A DNA stretch of 33,653 nucleotides from JAPLMW01 sp964619675. GTDB taxonomy: Bacteria; Planctomycetota; Phycisphaerae; Sedimentisphaerales; UBA12454. Location of the stretch: assembly GCA_964619675.1 (NCBI GenBank), contig CAZUEO010000029.1, positions 1 to 33,653 of the forward strand, in the 5' to 3' direction. A model generated the notes under the pieces. It had not been told where the DNA came from and made no database searches. It was given only the letters and a program-made list of their open reading frames with translations. The number at the start of each line of letters is the position of its first letter. Positions within the stretch are counted from its first letter, which is position 1. The position numbers and the translations under genes are program-made. Shown in pieces: positions 25,708 to 32,672 of the stretch.

Positions 25708-27237
25708 TTATGATAGCAGTTTGGGGAAGATGCCGTATTTTTTGATTTTGTATCCGAGAATGCGTTCTGTCAGGCCCAGTTCTGAGGCGGTTTTTCTCTG
25801 TTGTCCGCCGCATTTTTTAAGGGCGTCGATGATAAGTTCTTTTTCCTTGTTTTCGATAGTCTCGCCGAGAGTATGTTTAAGGCCCGTTTCGCTTTTTCTT
25901 ATCATTTGCAGCGAAGGCGGCAGATGTTCCGAGCGTATAACATCTTCGTTGCATAAAAGGACGGCTCTTTCGATACAGTTTTCGAGTTCTCTTATATTCC
26001 CCGGCCAGTGGTAGCTTGTAAGCATTTCAATTGCCGGTGTCGAGATACGCGTAATTATTTTGTTATTCTCTTTTGACAGCCGTTCGAGAAAGTAGTCGGC
26101 CAAAAGCATTATGTCGTCTTTGCGTTCTCTCAGCGGCGGCAGATAAATTGGAAAGACGTTTATTCTGTAATACAGGTCTTCTCTGAACAGTTTTTCTTTG
26201 ATTTGTTCTTCGAGATTTTTATTTGTGGCGACGATGATTCTTACGTTCACTTTTATTGTTTCGTTCCCGCCGACCCGTTCGAATTCCCTGAATTGGATTA
26301 TTCTGAGCAGTTTGACCTGCAGGTTTATGGAGAAATCGCCTATTTCGTCGAGGAATATCGTACCGCCGTTTGCCCTTTCGAATCTGCCGACCTTTCTTTC
26401 CGTCGCCCCTGTGAAAGACCCTTTTTCATGGCCGAAAAGCTCGCTTTCCAGCAGCGTTTCAGGCAGGGCGGTGCAGTTTACCTTTACGAACGGCTTATTT
26501 GCCCTTGTGCTGTTGTAGTGGACTGCGTGCGCAACCAGGTCTTTGCCTGTGCCGCTTTCGCCGCGTATAAGCACCGTAGCGTTGCTGTCGGCCACCTGTT
26601 CGATGAGCCGATAAACTTCTTTCATCGCGTTGCTTGTGCCAACCATATTGTCTATGTTGAAATGTGTCTTTAGCTCCTGTCTTAGTCGCAGGTTTTCTTC
26701 CGATAGTTGCCTTTTGTCGGATTTGACAAGTCTGTTTAGTTTTACTGCCTGTGCGACCATTGTTGCTATGATGTTCAGCAGGTTTAGATTTGCTTCGACA
26801 TCGTCTTCTTTTTGCACCTGCCTGTCGACGTTTAGAGTCCCGATTGTTTTTCCTTCGAGTTTTATGGGCACGCAGTAGAAGGCTGTTTTTTTGCCGTGTA
26901 ATTTTTTTCTCGAATGTGTCTTGTGCAGAAATCTGTTGTCCTTTGAGATGTCCGGCACGACGATTTGGTTACCTGTCTGGACGACTGTGCCGGTAACACC
27001 TTCGCCGATTTTATAGCTGCCTAATTGTTTTGATTTTTCACTCAGGCCGTGAGCTATTTTTATGTTTATGGTTTCCGTTCCCGGGTCAAGCAGGGTGATA
27101 GTCCCTCTTTGCAGTTTAACATGTGTGTCCAGTGATTTTAAAATTGCCTTGAGCGTCAGCTCAAGGTCCAGCGATTCTGCAAAGACCCTCGCCATATCAC
27201 TTAATAGCTGTACTTCTTTGGATAATTTTACCGCCAT
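25708..27237 (-). CDS. NifA-like sigma54-dependent activator (GAF-AAA+-Fis)
   Basis: This enhancer-binding protein has 509 aa. A GAF sensor domain covers about residues 15-165, with no phospho-receiver domain, so it is not NtrC. The AAA+ domain covers about 195-430: Walker A GESGTGKD (226-233), the sigma54-contact loop GSFTGA (273-278, Ser in place of the usual Ala) and Walker B TIFLDEIG. The Fis-type helix-turn-helix is at about 469-503 (TASELGLTERILGYKIKKYGI-like). No nif genes are present; next to amtB, PII and glnA it is probably the general nitrogen activator, perhaps controlled by PII or by a small ligand through GAF. AAAGGATGG precedes the ATG. Confidence 0.93.
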   Translation of the reverse strand: MAVKLSKEVQLLSDMARVFAESLDLELTLKAILKSLDTHVKLQRGTITLLDPGTETINIKIAHGLSEKSKQLGSYKIGEGVTGTVVQTGNQIVVPDISKDNRFLHKTHSRKKLHGKKTAFYCVPIKLEGKTIGTLNVDRQVQKEDDVEANLNLLNIIATMVAQAVKLNRLVKSDKRQLSEENLRLRQELKTHFNIDNMVGTSNAMKEVYRLIEQVADSNATVLIRGESGTGKDLVAHAVHYNSTRANKPFVKVNCTALPETLLESELFGHEKGSFTGATERKVGRFERANGGTIFLDEIGDFSINLQVKLLRIIQFREFERVGGNETIKVNVRIIVATNKNLEEQIKEKLFREDLYYRINVFPIYLPPLRERKDDIMLLADYFLERLSKENNKIITRISTPAIEMLTSYHWPGNIRELENCIERAVLLCNEDVIRSEHLPPSLQMIRKSETGLKHTLGETIENKEKELIIDALKKCGGQQRKTASELGLTERILGYKIKKYGIFPKLLS

Positions 27238-27253
27238 AATTCCATCCTTTTAT

Positions 27254-27281
27254 AATATACGAAATTGTAGGTAAATTACAA
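27254..27281 (-). promoter_or_regulatory. probable sigma70-type promoter of the activator gene
   Basis: TTGTAA (27281-27276), a 16 bp spacer and TATATT (27259-27254) are read on the minus strand; TATTAT at 18 bp is an alternative -10. A short leader with AAAGGATGG follows. The palindrome at 27257-27270 overlaps the -10 and spacer, and the second site lies just upstream of the -35. Confidence 0.5.
27257..27270. promoter_or_regulatory. activator-type palindrome over the activator promoter (site 1)
   Basis: ATACG-AAAT-TGTAG has one perfect and one partial half-site. It is centred 118 bp upstream of the -12 GC of the divergent sigma54-like promoter at 27368-27383, and 29 bp from site 2. Confidence 0.4.
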
Positions 27282-27285
27282 AAAA

Positions 27286-27299
27286 ATACAATATTGTCA
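27286..27299. promoter_or_regulatory. activator-type palindrome (site 2)
   Basis: ATACA-ATAT-TGTCA keeps TACA-N4-TGT. It is centred 89 bp upstream of the divergent -12 GC. The pair is about two helical turns closer to its promoter than the glnA and amtB pairs. Confidence 0.4.
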
Positions 27300-27367
27300 A
27301 AATAATTTTAAAAAATTCTTTATCTTTAAGGATAAATCGGGCATTTATGTAAATTATTATTTTTTTG

Positions 27368-27383
27368 CGGGCAGAAGTTTGCT
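27368..27383 (+). promoter_or_regulatory. sigma54-like promoter of the candidate small RNA
   Basis: CGGGCAG-AAGT-TTGCT has the invariant GG and GC ten bases apart and a perfect TTGCW, but only a partial -24 region (GGGCAG in place of TGGCACG). The start is predicted near 27394. Confidence 0.45.
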
Positions 27384-27393
27384 CCAATTACCC

Positions 27394-27516
27394 ATCTTTT
27401 CCGGCTTAACAGGAAGGCTCATTAAAGAAAGCCAGACCTCTGTAAAGAGAGTCTGGCTTCGGAGGAGGGTGATGAAAAGATCTTAAACACCGAGTAGCCA
27501 AGTATCTCGGTTTTTT
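27394..27516 (+). ncRNA. candidate nitrogen-regulated small RNA, about 120 nt
   Basis: This fills most of the 449-bp gap between the activator gene and panB. The transcript would contain a 9-bp hairpin (arms AAGCCAGAC at 27429-27437 and GTCTGGCTT at 27451-27459). A single-stranded purine run with GGAGGAGGG (27461-27469) follows, then a terminator hairpin with six Ts. Just after the purine run is a tiny frame, ATG AAA AGA TCT TAA (27472-27486), so a four-residue peptide is possible. No known RNA family is recognised. The 170 bp between its end and panB hold nothing I can identify. Confidence 0.5.
27489..27516 (+). terminator. intrinsic terminator of the candidate small RNA
   Basis: ACCGAG (27489-27494) pairs with CTCGGT (27506-27511), with two more possible inner pairs, and T6 follows (27511-27516). 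It lies 170 bp before panB and has no gene upstream on this strand, so a non-coding transcript must end here or it is an attenuator for panB. Confidence 0.75.
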
Positions 27517-27686
27517 ACTGGAATTGTCCTTATTCAATTATTATGGCCTGGCCAGAAAAATCAAGTATTTTTTTACAATTTTTTGCAAAATTTACTGTTT
27601 TTATTGAAATCTCATTCAGAATAGTGAAGCCCGATAAAATGTCCTTGCCAATCGCTTTTTTCTCAAATATCCTTTAATCGACTATT

Positions 27687-28511
27687 ATGGTAACTATTTC
27701 TACATTATGTCAGGCAAAAGACCAGGGCCGCAAGTTTTCTGCTGTTAGTTGTTATGATTATACCAGTGCCAGGCTTGTTGCCGCCGCGGGTGTTGAGGTT
27801 CTGATGGCCGGCGACTCGGCGGCTCAGTTTATGCTTGGTTTTGACAGCACCTTGCCGGTAACGATGGATTTTATGTCAGCGATAACCGCTGCAGTTAAAA
27901 GAGCAGCTCCTGACTGCTTGATTATCGCCGACCTGCCTTATGAATCCTGTAAAGCCGGTATTGAGCGGGTGCTGAAAGACTCGCAGAGGTTTGTAAACGA
28001 AGCCGGCGCCGATATTGTGAAGATTGAAACGTCAATCGAGCAGTTTGATGCAGTGAAGGCTGTTATCGATGCAGGCATATCGGTTATGCCGCATTTAGGC
28101 ATAAGGCCGCAGACCGGCACGTACAAGGCTGAAGGTGCAACCGCCGAGGCAGCGGAGCAGCTTATAAAACTTGCTGATAAGGTTTATCAGGCCGGTGCAC
28201 CGGTGCTTTTGCTGGAAGGCACCGCGAGAGAGGTTGCTAAAATTATCACGCAGCGGGTATCGATTCCGGTGATAAGTTGCGGCAGCGGTCCTGATTGTGA
28301 CGGCCAGGTGCTGGTTCTGCCGGACATTTTAAATCTTAATGCCGGCCCTGTTCCGAAATTTTCCAAAAGTTTCGCTGAAATCGGCAAAGCTTATATTGAA
28401 GCAATTGCTTTATATGTGAAGGAAGTAAAGCAGGGCCTTTATCCTGATGATGCTCACTGTTATCATATGAGAGCCGGCGAGTATGAAAAGCTCGAGAAAC
28501 TGATAAGCTGA
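27687..28511 (+). CDS. panB: 3-methyl-2-oxobutanoate hydroxymethyltransferase
   Basis: This enzyme (274 aa) makes ketopantoate, the first committed step to pantothenate and coenzyme A. Family motifs are YDYTSARLVAAAGVEVLMAGDSAAQ near the start (metal-binding Asp), LPYESCK, MPHLGIRPQ, the LLLEGTA glutamate, and a C-terminal DCDGQVLVLPDILNL. Length is normal. No clear ribosome site precedes the ATG. Other pan genes are absent. The glycosyltransferase gene begins 3 nt after its stop, so they share a transcript. Confidence 0.96.
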   Translation: MVTISTLCQAKDQGRKFSAVSCYDYTSARLVAAAGVEVLMAGDSAAQFMLGFDSTLPVTMDFMSAITAAVKRAAPDCLIIADLPYESCKAGIERVLKDSQRFVNEAGADIVKIETSIEQFDAVKAVIDAGISVMPHLGIRPQTGTYKAEGATAEAAEQLIKLADKVYQAGAPVLLLEGTAREVAKIITQRVSIPVISCGSGPDCDGQVLVLPDILNLNAGPVPKFSKSFAEIGKAYIEAIALYVKEVKQGLYPDDAHCYHMRAGEYEKLEKLIS

Positions 28512-28514
28512 TTT

Positions 28515-29627
28515 ATGTCTCAAAATGGAACAACGGTTCAAGACCAGGCTGGCACAGGCGCTATTCAGCCACTGATTATTTCTGAGAGTTTGACTGTGCA
28601 GCAGTTTTGTGCGCCGCTGCGGCATCTGCTTTTTGGCTTTGAGGCTCAGGGCGTTACCTGTTGTGTTGTCATACCTCCTGAAAGTCAGATAGAATCATTT
28701 CTCTGGCCGGGCATGGAGATAATAAGGTATCCTGCTTTGAAGTTCGGCTTGTTTTATCGGCAGAACCGCAGGCGTCTGCTTTCGCAGATAGAAAAATTCA
28801 AGCCGACCGTTATTCACTGCTTCGGTACCGCAAGAGCGCTTCTTGCGAAATCTCTCGGCCATACGCTTGGTATTCCTGTTGTTCTGACCGTACATTCCTC
28901 CCGGCAGAATTTCCTGAATCGTCAAATCATTGGCAGGGGGTTTTCAGCGATTATGGCACCTTCCAGGCACATTGCGGAGTCGTTGAAGAAGCACAGCCCC
29001 CGTATTGCGGCCGCTGTCAGGCAGGTAAATACCGGCACATTTGTTGATGAGACCTGTGCGTGTTTTTCACAGCCGGGCCGCACACCGGGTATGGTTGTGG
29101 TTTCGGATTTTTTGCGTTTTGATGATCTGGAGCCGCTTTTGAGTGCCATAAGGCATCTTGCAGTTGACGGCTATGAATTTCATGTCGTTTTGATGGGCTC
29201 TGGTCCTGCCCAGAGTGCTATCCGTAAATTTATACACGGAGTTGGGCTTGTTTCTACCGTTAATATCTCGCCGCCGATAAGGCCGTTGCGAGCTGTGTTT
29301 CGCGGTGCGGATGTTTTTATTCACCCCTTTATTACACAGAGATTTGACCCTGCGATAATTGAGGCCGCAAGTGCAGGTTCGGTGATTGCTACCGATAAAA
29401 ATAATGCGGATGACTTTTTGCGGAATAACACAACTGCTGTTCTTTTTGACAGTCGTGATGAATTGAGCATCCATTCGGCATTACAGAAGCTTCTTGATGA
29501 CAGGGAATTTGCAAAATCGATAGCGTCTGCCGCGCAGAATTATCTTCGCAGCAGCCATTCTGTCAGCTCGATGGTGGACGAGCTTTTGAAAATCTACACT
29601 CAGGCCGCCTCGTCAACCGTCAACTAA
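28515..29627 (+). CDS. GT4-type glycosyltransferase with QX7E motif
   Basis: This GT-B fold glycosyltransferase (370 aa) probably moves a sugar from a nucleotide-sugar donor. The N-terminal acceptor half contains KPTVIHCFGTARALLAKSLG and the TVHSS turn. The C-terminal donor half has VVLMGSGP, ADVFIHPF and RFDPAIIEAASAGSVIATD. In the usual EX7E motif the first Glu is Gln275 and the second is Glu283, an unusual change. No signal peptide or membrane segment is seen. The donor and acceptor cannot be told. It follows panB closely although the functions are unrelated. Confidence 0.8.
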   Translation: MSQNGTTVQDQAGTGAIQPLIISESLTVQQFCAPLRHLLFGFEAQGVTCCVVIPPESQIESFLWPGMEIIRYPALKFGLFYRQNRRRLLSQIEKFKPTVIHCFGTARALLAKSLGHTLGIPVVLTVHSSRQNFLNRQIIGRGFSAIMAPSRHIAESLKKHSPRIAAAVRQVNTGTFVDETCACFSQPGRTPGMVVVSDFLRFDDLEPLLSAIRHLAVDGYEFHVVLMGSGPAQSAIRKFIHGVGLVSTVNISPPIRPLRAVFRGADVFIHPFITQRFDPAIIEAASAGSVIATDKNNADDFLRNNTTAVLFDSRDELSIHSALQKLLDDREFAKSIASAAQNYLRSSHSVSSMVDELLKIYTQAASSTVN

Positions 29628-29672
29628 AATTCCCTTCACAGCCCTTCTTGTTTATTCGAAGAATCGCTTTAA

Positions 29673-31298
29673 TTACGGTTTCCAGAACGCACGGTAAAGT
29701 GTTTTGCCGCGAGTAACCATCGTTTCAAATCCCTCACCGCAGATAACTGGAAAATTGACAATTGTGTCATACTCCGGCCCGGCCTGGTCATTAACAGCAA
29801 ATATCCGTTTGTTCCTGTTTATAGCCACATAGGCTGTTCGCTTGCCGTCAGAGCTGAAAGCAAGACTGTTTTCCATAATATCATCGTATTGGGGCCAGGC
29901 CTTGTTATCGACAATTACCTGCCATTTCTTGTCATTTTGCGCTATATATATGATGTGCCTGCTGTCGGAGCTGAAAATGGGAAATCCTTTCTTGATTTCG
30001 TCATATTCAGCGCCGGCGTTGCCGTCAACAATGACAAGTTGCTTGTAATTTTTTTTGGCTGCATACGCCAGCCGGCTGCTGTCGGGGCTGAAGATTACGG
30101 TGCCTTCCAGAACGGCATCGTGTTCGGCTATTGGCTGGTTATCGACGATGACCTGCCATTTGCCGTCCTTCCATCCAGCGTATGCTGTGTGTTTACTGTC
30201 CGGGCTGAAAACAGGTGTGCCTTCCTTGATACTGTCAAATGCCGGCCCGACATTTCCATCGATGACGACCTGCCACTTGTACTCATTTTTGGCTGCGTAC
30301 GCTGTGCGCTTGCCGTCCGGGCTGAAGAGCACAGGTCCTTCCTTGATGATATCATATTCCGGTCCGGCCTGACCATCGATGACAACCATTTGTTTGAAGC
30401 TGTTGTTCCTGACAATATATGAGATATGATTGCTGTCAGGACTGAAGACAACGGTGCCTTCCGGAATGTCGTCGTATTCCGGCCCGCCGTTTCCGTCAAC
30501 GATGACCTGCCATTTAGAATCTTTGCGTGCTCTGCAGGCGATATGTTTGCCGTCGGGGCTGAAGAGCGGCGAGTATTTTCCGACTTCGTCATATGCCGGC
30601 CCGACATTGCCGTCGATGATGACGTGTCGTTTCATATTTTTGCGGCCCACGTATGCTATCCTTTTACTATCGGGGCTGAAGGTAACAATGGTGATATCGT
30701 CATATCCCGGCCCGGCCTGTCCGTCGGTAACAACTACTCGTTGGCCGCCTTTCCATACCATATACGCTATGTGTTTGCTGTCGGGACTGAAGACGGGAAG
30801 AGCTGCTATTCTGACGTTATCGTATTCCGCGCCTGCCTGGCCGTCAACGACAACCAGCAGTTTGTTGTTCCTTTGTGCTATGAATGCCGTTCGTTTGCTG
30901 TCCGGGCTGAAGACAAAGGAGCCTGACCAGATGTTGTCGTATTTTGCCCCTGCATTACCATCGATAACGACAGCTTGTTTGGCCTCTTTCAGTGCCACAT
31001 ACGCTGTGCGGTTGCTGTCCGGGCTGAAGACTATTGTGCCTTTGCCAATCGCATCGTACTGCGGCCCGGCAGCGCCGTCGACAAAGACTTGATGCTTTTC
31101 ATTCTCCACTCCGGTAAAAACTATATGCCGCCGGTCCGGACTGCGGGCGACGTCGATTATCTGGTCGGGCACTGTTCCCAGCTTGACTTCGGTAAAATGA
31201 TTAGACTTGTTCGGTTCATTTGAGCCGTAAGATAGTACTGCTGTTGCAGATATTGCTGCTATAGCGGTTACAAATACGATATACGCACATCTATTCAT
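29673..31298 (-). CDS. secreted PD40/WD40-like beta-propeller repeat protein
   Basis: The product has 541 aa, with an N-terminal signal-like hydrophobic stretch (residues 5-24). The rest is about 12 tandem units of some 39 residues, each built around FSPDSKRxAYxA, then WQVVVDGQAGPEYD. This is the pattern of PD40-type propeller blades (TolB-like), so one or two propellers are expected outside the cytoplasm. No enzyme domain is seen; a binding or scaffold role is likely but unproven. A strong promoter and GGGAG ribosome site precede it. The repeats cause long spurious frames on the other strand. Confidence 0.85.
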   Translation of the reverse strand: MNRCAYIVFVTAIAAISATAVLSYGSNEPNKSNHFTEVKLGTVPDQIIDVARSPDRRHIVFTGVENEKHQVFVDGAAGPQYDAIGKGTIVFSPDSNRTAYVALKEAKQAVVIDGNAGAKYDNIWSGSFVFSPDSKRTAFIAQRNNKLLVVVDGQAGAEYDNVRIAALPVFSPDSKHIAYMVWKGGQRVVVTDGQAGPGYDDITIVTFSPDSKRIAYVGRKNMKRHVIIDGNVGPAYDEVGKYSPLFSPDGKHIACRARKDSKWQVIVDGNGGPEYDDIPEGTVVFSPDSNHISYIVRNNSFKQMVVIDGQAGPEYDIIKEGPVLFSPDGKRTAYAAKNEYKWQVVIDGNVGPAFDSIKEGTPVFSPDSKHTAYAGWKDGKWQVIVDNQPIAEHDAVLEGTVIFSPDSSRLAYAAKKNYKQLVIVDGNAGAEYDEIKKGFPIFSSDSRHIIYIAQNDKKWQVIVDNKAWPQYDDIMENSLAFSSDGKRTAYVAINRNKRIFAVNDQAGPEYDTIVNFPVICGEGFETMVTRGKTLYRAFWKP

Positions 31299-31352
31299 AC
31301 TACTCCCTTTCCCACATTTGTTCTGCGTTTGGTATTTTCCTTATCAGGCTGC

Positions 31353-31381
31353 ATTATAGCATTTTGCAGCGGGGAGTTCAA
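31353..31381 (-). promoter_or_regulatory. sigma70-type promoter of the PD40-repeat gene
   Basis: TTGAAC (31381-31376), a 17 bp spacer and a perfect TATAAT (31358-31353) preceded by TGC (extended -10) are read on the minus strand. The start is predicted near 31346, giving a leader of about 48 nt with GGGAG close to the ATG. Confidence 0.75.
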
Positions 31382-31418
31382 GACGGCAAATTCGCCCTGA
31401 TATTTTTTCGCCGCCCGG

Positions 31419-32018
31419 TCATAAAGTCTTGGATTTTCGATTTCTTTCTCTCATTTCGTATAAATCGCTTTTCAGCAGGATTGTTTTGAATGGCTCTTTT
31501 TTGAATATTGGAAAGTTAAGTGGTGCGTACTGTTCATCTTTGTTTTCGATAACGAATTTATCTCTTGCCATAGCCGCAAGTATCAGGCCGTTTGGAGTAT
31601 AGGGGCTGTAAAAGCTGACTATTTTGCTTCCGTTTGAATATCTTGCGTAATATGTCGGCTTGCAGTTCTTTGATTTTTTTCTTTTTACGCTGACGCCTAT
31701 GAAGCCTGTTGAGTTTTTCAGGATGCGGTTAAGCATATTTTGTCGGTGTGTTGCAATTCGCAGATTGCTTTTTTGGTTATCTAACGGGTCTCTGTTCCTG
31801 TGGTCCACTAATTGTCCTTTTTTTGCTTTGAGTATGATTCTCGCAAGTGCGGTGGTTTTTCTGGTTTTTTTATCGCGGGCAAATACCTGGCCTGCCTTTG
31901 AGATTATGAGGGTGGCGTTGAGAATTTTGGGGTTATAGAAGGCCTTTGCATCGAGTTTAACGTCTTTGCCTGCCACTTTTCTTATCAGATATTCTTGTTT
32001 TTTCTTATTTGTTTTCAT
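31419..32018 (-). CDS. free-standing HNH endonuclease with AP2-type DNA-binding domain
   Basis: The product has 199 aa from the ATG at 32018. The HNH core has His73 in VDHRNRDPLDN, with Asn85 and the RIATHRQN segment. An AP2-like domain follows (about 104-165: TGFIGVSVKRKK, YYARYSNGSKIVSFYS, and the closing APLNFP). This layout is typical of homing-type endonucleases of phages and introns. An in-frame GTG at 32060 would add 14 residues, but those are encoded by a repeat hairpin, so I reject it. No intron or interrupted gene is visible around it. It may be a mobile gene that has lost or left its host element. The ribosome site is not evident. Confidence 0.8.
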   Translation of the reverse strand: MKTNKKKQEYLIRKVAGKDVKLDAKAFYNPKILNATLIISKAGQVFARDKKTRKTTALARIILKAKKGQLVDHRNRDPLDNQKSNLRIATHRQNMLNRILKNSTGFIGVSVKRKKSKNCKPTYYARYSNGSKIVSFYSPYTPNGLILAAMARDKFVIENKDEQYAPLNFPIFKKEPFKTILLKSDLYEMRERNRKSKTL

Positions 32019-32039
32019 TTTGTTTGGTTGTCGGTTACT

Positions 32040-32168
32040 TCTGCCTTTGGCAGATTCCACAAATTTTCAATTTTCAATCTTCAATTTTCAATTCTTTCCG
32101 ACTTTCTATGTTGCCTTTTTTCGACTTCAAATTCTTCATTTTTCATTCTTCAATCTTCAATTTTCAAT
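32040..32168. repeat. TTCAAT heptad repeats with hairpin core (second copy)
   Basis: A perfect hairpin, TCTGCC-TTT-GGCAGA (32040-32054), is followed by four 7-bp units (TTTCAAT, TTTCAAT, CTTCAAT, TTTCAAT; 32065-32092). After about 40 bp come five more (32134-32168). The TGCC-TTY-GGCA core next to TTCAAT heptads repeats the layout of 16036-16131. Confidence 0.8.
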
Positions 32169-32282
32169 ACACATCCCCCCCCGTATTACCTGAAAAGTTG
32201 CGCGTTTTGTAAAAAATTCAGCAAAAATTTTGGGTCGATTTTTCATAAACCCTTGTCAAATAAGGATGAAATTTTTTTTAGA

Positions 32283-32322
32283 TTTTCAAAACGCGCATGT
32301 TTTTTTTTGCGCGTTTTGAAAA
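32283..32322. repeat. 14-bp perfect palindrome with GCGCGTTTTG core
   Basis: TTTTCAAAACGCGC (32283-32296) is the exact inverse of GCGCGTTTTGAAAA (32309-32322), with a 12-base T-rich loop. A third copy of GCGCGTTTTG lies at 32200-32209. As RNA it is a strong hairpin, but no gene ends here. Confidence 0.8.
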
Positions 32323-32342
32323 AAACTTGCGGGATTTTCTTG

Positions 32343-32402
32343 CCCCGTTAGATGCCTTTGAAGTTATCTTATTGAGAAACTTCTGAGGCTATCTAACTGG
32401 GG
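32343..32402. repeat. 60-nt strong hairpin
   Basis: The outer arms CCCCGTTAGAT (32343-32353) and ATCTAACTGGGG (32391-32402) pair over 11 bp with one bulged T. The inner arms GCCTTTGAAGTT (32354-32365) and AACTTCTGAGGC (32378-32389) pair with one wobble and one mismatch. The loop is 12 bases. It may be a structured RNA or a miniature inverted-repeat element. Confidence 0.75.
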
Positions 32403-32457
32403 TACTTATGTGGATGTTTTTTGTCTTTTTGTTTTTTGCATTTTTTTTAAATTTCTC

Positions 32458-32487
32458 TTGACAAACGATGGAGTATATAGGTAATAT
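32458..32487 (+). promoter_or_regulatory. sigma70-type promoter of the ELWKSDG-repeat gene
   Basis: A perfect TTGACA (32458-32463), an 18 bp spacer and TAATAT (32482-32487) predict a start near 32494 and a leader of about 178 nt. The -10 match is only four of six; a perfect TATAAT at 32549-32554 lacks a -35. Confidence 0.5.
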
Positions 32488-32510
32488 GATTTTGTAGAGA
32501 AAAGAAGTGC

Positions 32511-32602
32511 CTTAAGGAATGGGCAAGCAAATAATAATAAGTTGCCATTATAATATCAGCCTGAAATTTTTATCATATCTTTTTTTAGCCCATTTCTTTA
32601 AG
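32511..32602 (+). promoter_or_regulatory. long-range stem in the leader of the ELWKSDG-repeat gene
   Basis: CTTAAGGAATGGGC (32511-32524) can pair with GCCCATTTCTTTAAG (32588-32602) over 14 bp, with one wobble and one bulge. This brings together the ends of a 63-nt AU-rich loop. The function is unknown. Confidence 0.4.
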
Positions 32603-32672
32603 CCTCTGCCAGACTGAAATTATGGAGTGATATGAATTTGTAATAATAATTAATCTTTTGAGGAGTATAAAA

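Larger units (their letters stand above)
32061..32672. other. 612-bp non-coding region rich in repeats and hairpins
   Basis: Between the HNH gene and the ELWKSDG gene I find no credible coding frame. It holds the rest of the heptad repeats, a run of eight Cs (32175-32182), three copies of GCGCGTTTTG (one inverted), a 60-nt hairpin, a T-rich stretch (about 32416-32456), and then the promoter and long leader of the downstream gene. Confidence 0.7.

Noticed and set aside
27702..27718. CTACATTATGTCA near the panB start as another activator site
   Set aside because: Its spacer is three bases, the second half-site is poor, and it lies inside the panB coding region with no partner 30 bp away.
29628..29672. 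Bidirectional terminator between the glycosyltransferase and PD40 genes
   Set aside because: Only a weak five-base stem (TTCTT/AAGAA) with no T-run is present.
30430..31092. Plus-strand open frames opposite the PD40-repeat gene
   Set aside because: They arise from the periodic repeat; their translation is also periodic and low in complexity, and no promoter serves them.
32019..32060. GTG start at 32060 for the HNH endonuclease
   Set aside because: The extra 14 codons are encoded partly by a repeat hairpin and lack family similarity; the ATG at 32018 is a better start.
32040..32168. CRISPR array
   Set aside because: The units are only 7 bp in direct succession, with no spacers and no cas genes. 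It is a simple heptad repeat.
32175..32182. Run of eight Cs as a phase-variation switch
   Set aside because: It is not inside or close before a coding frame or promoter, so no effect can be argued. It may also be length-uncertain.
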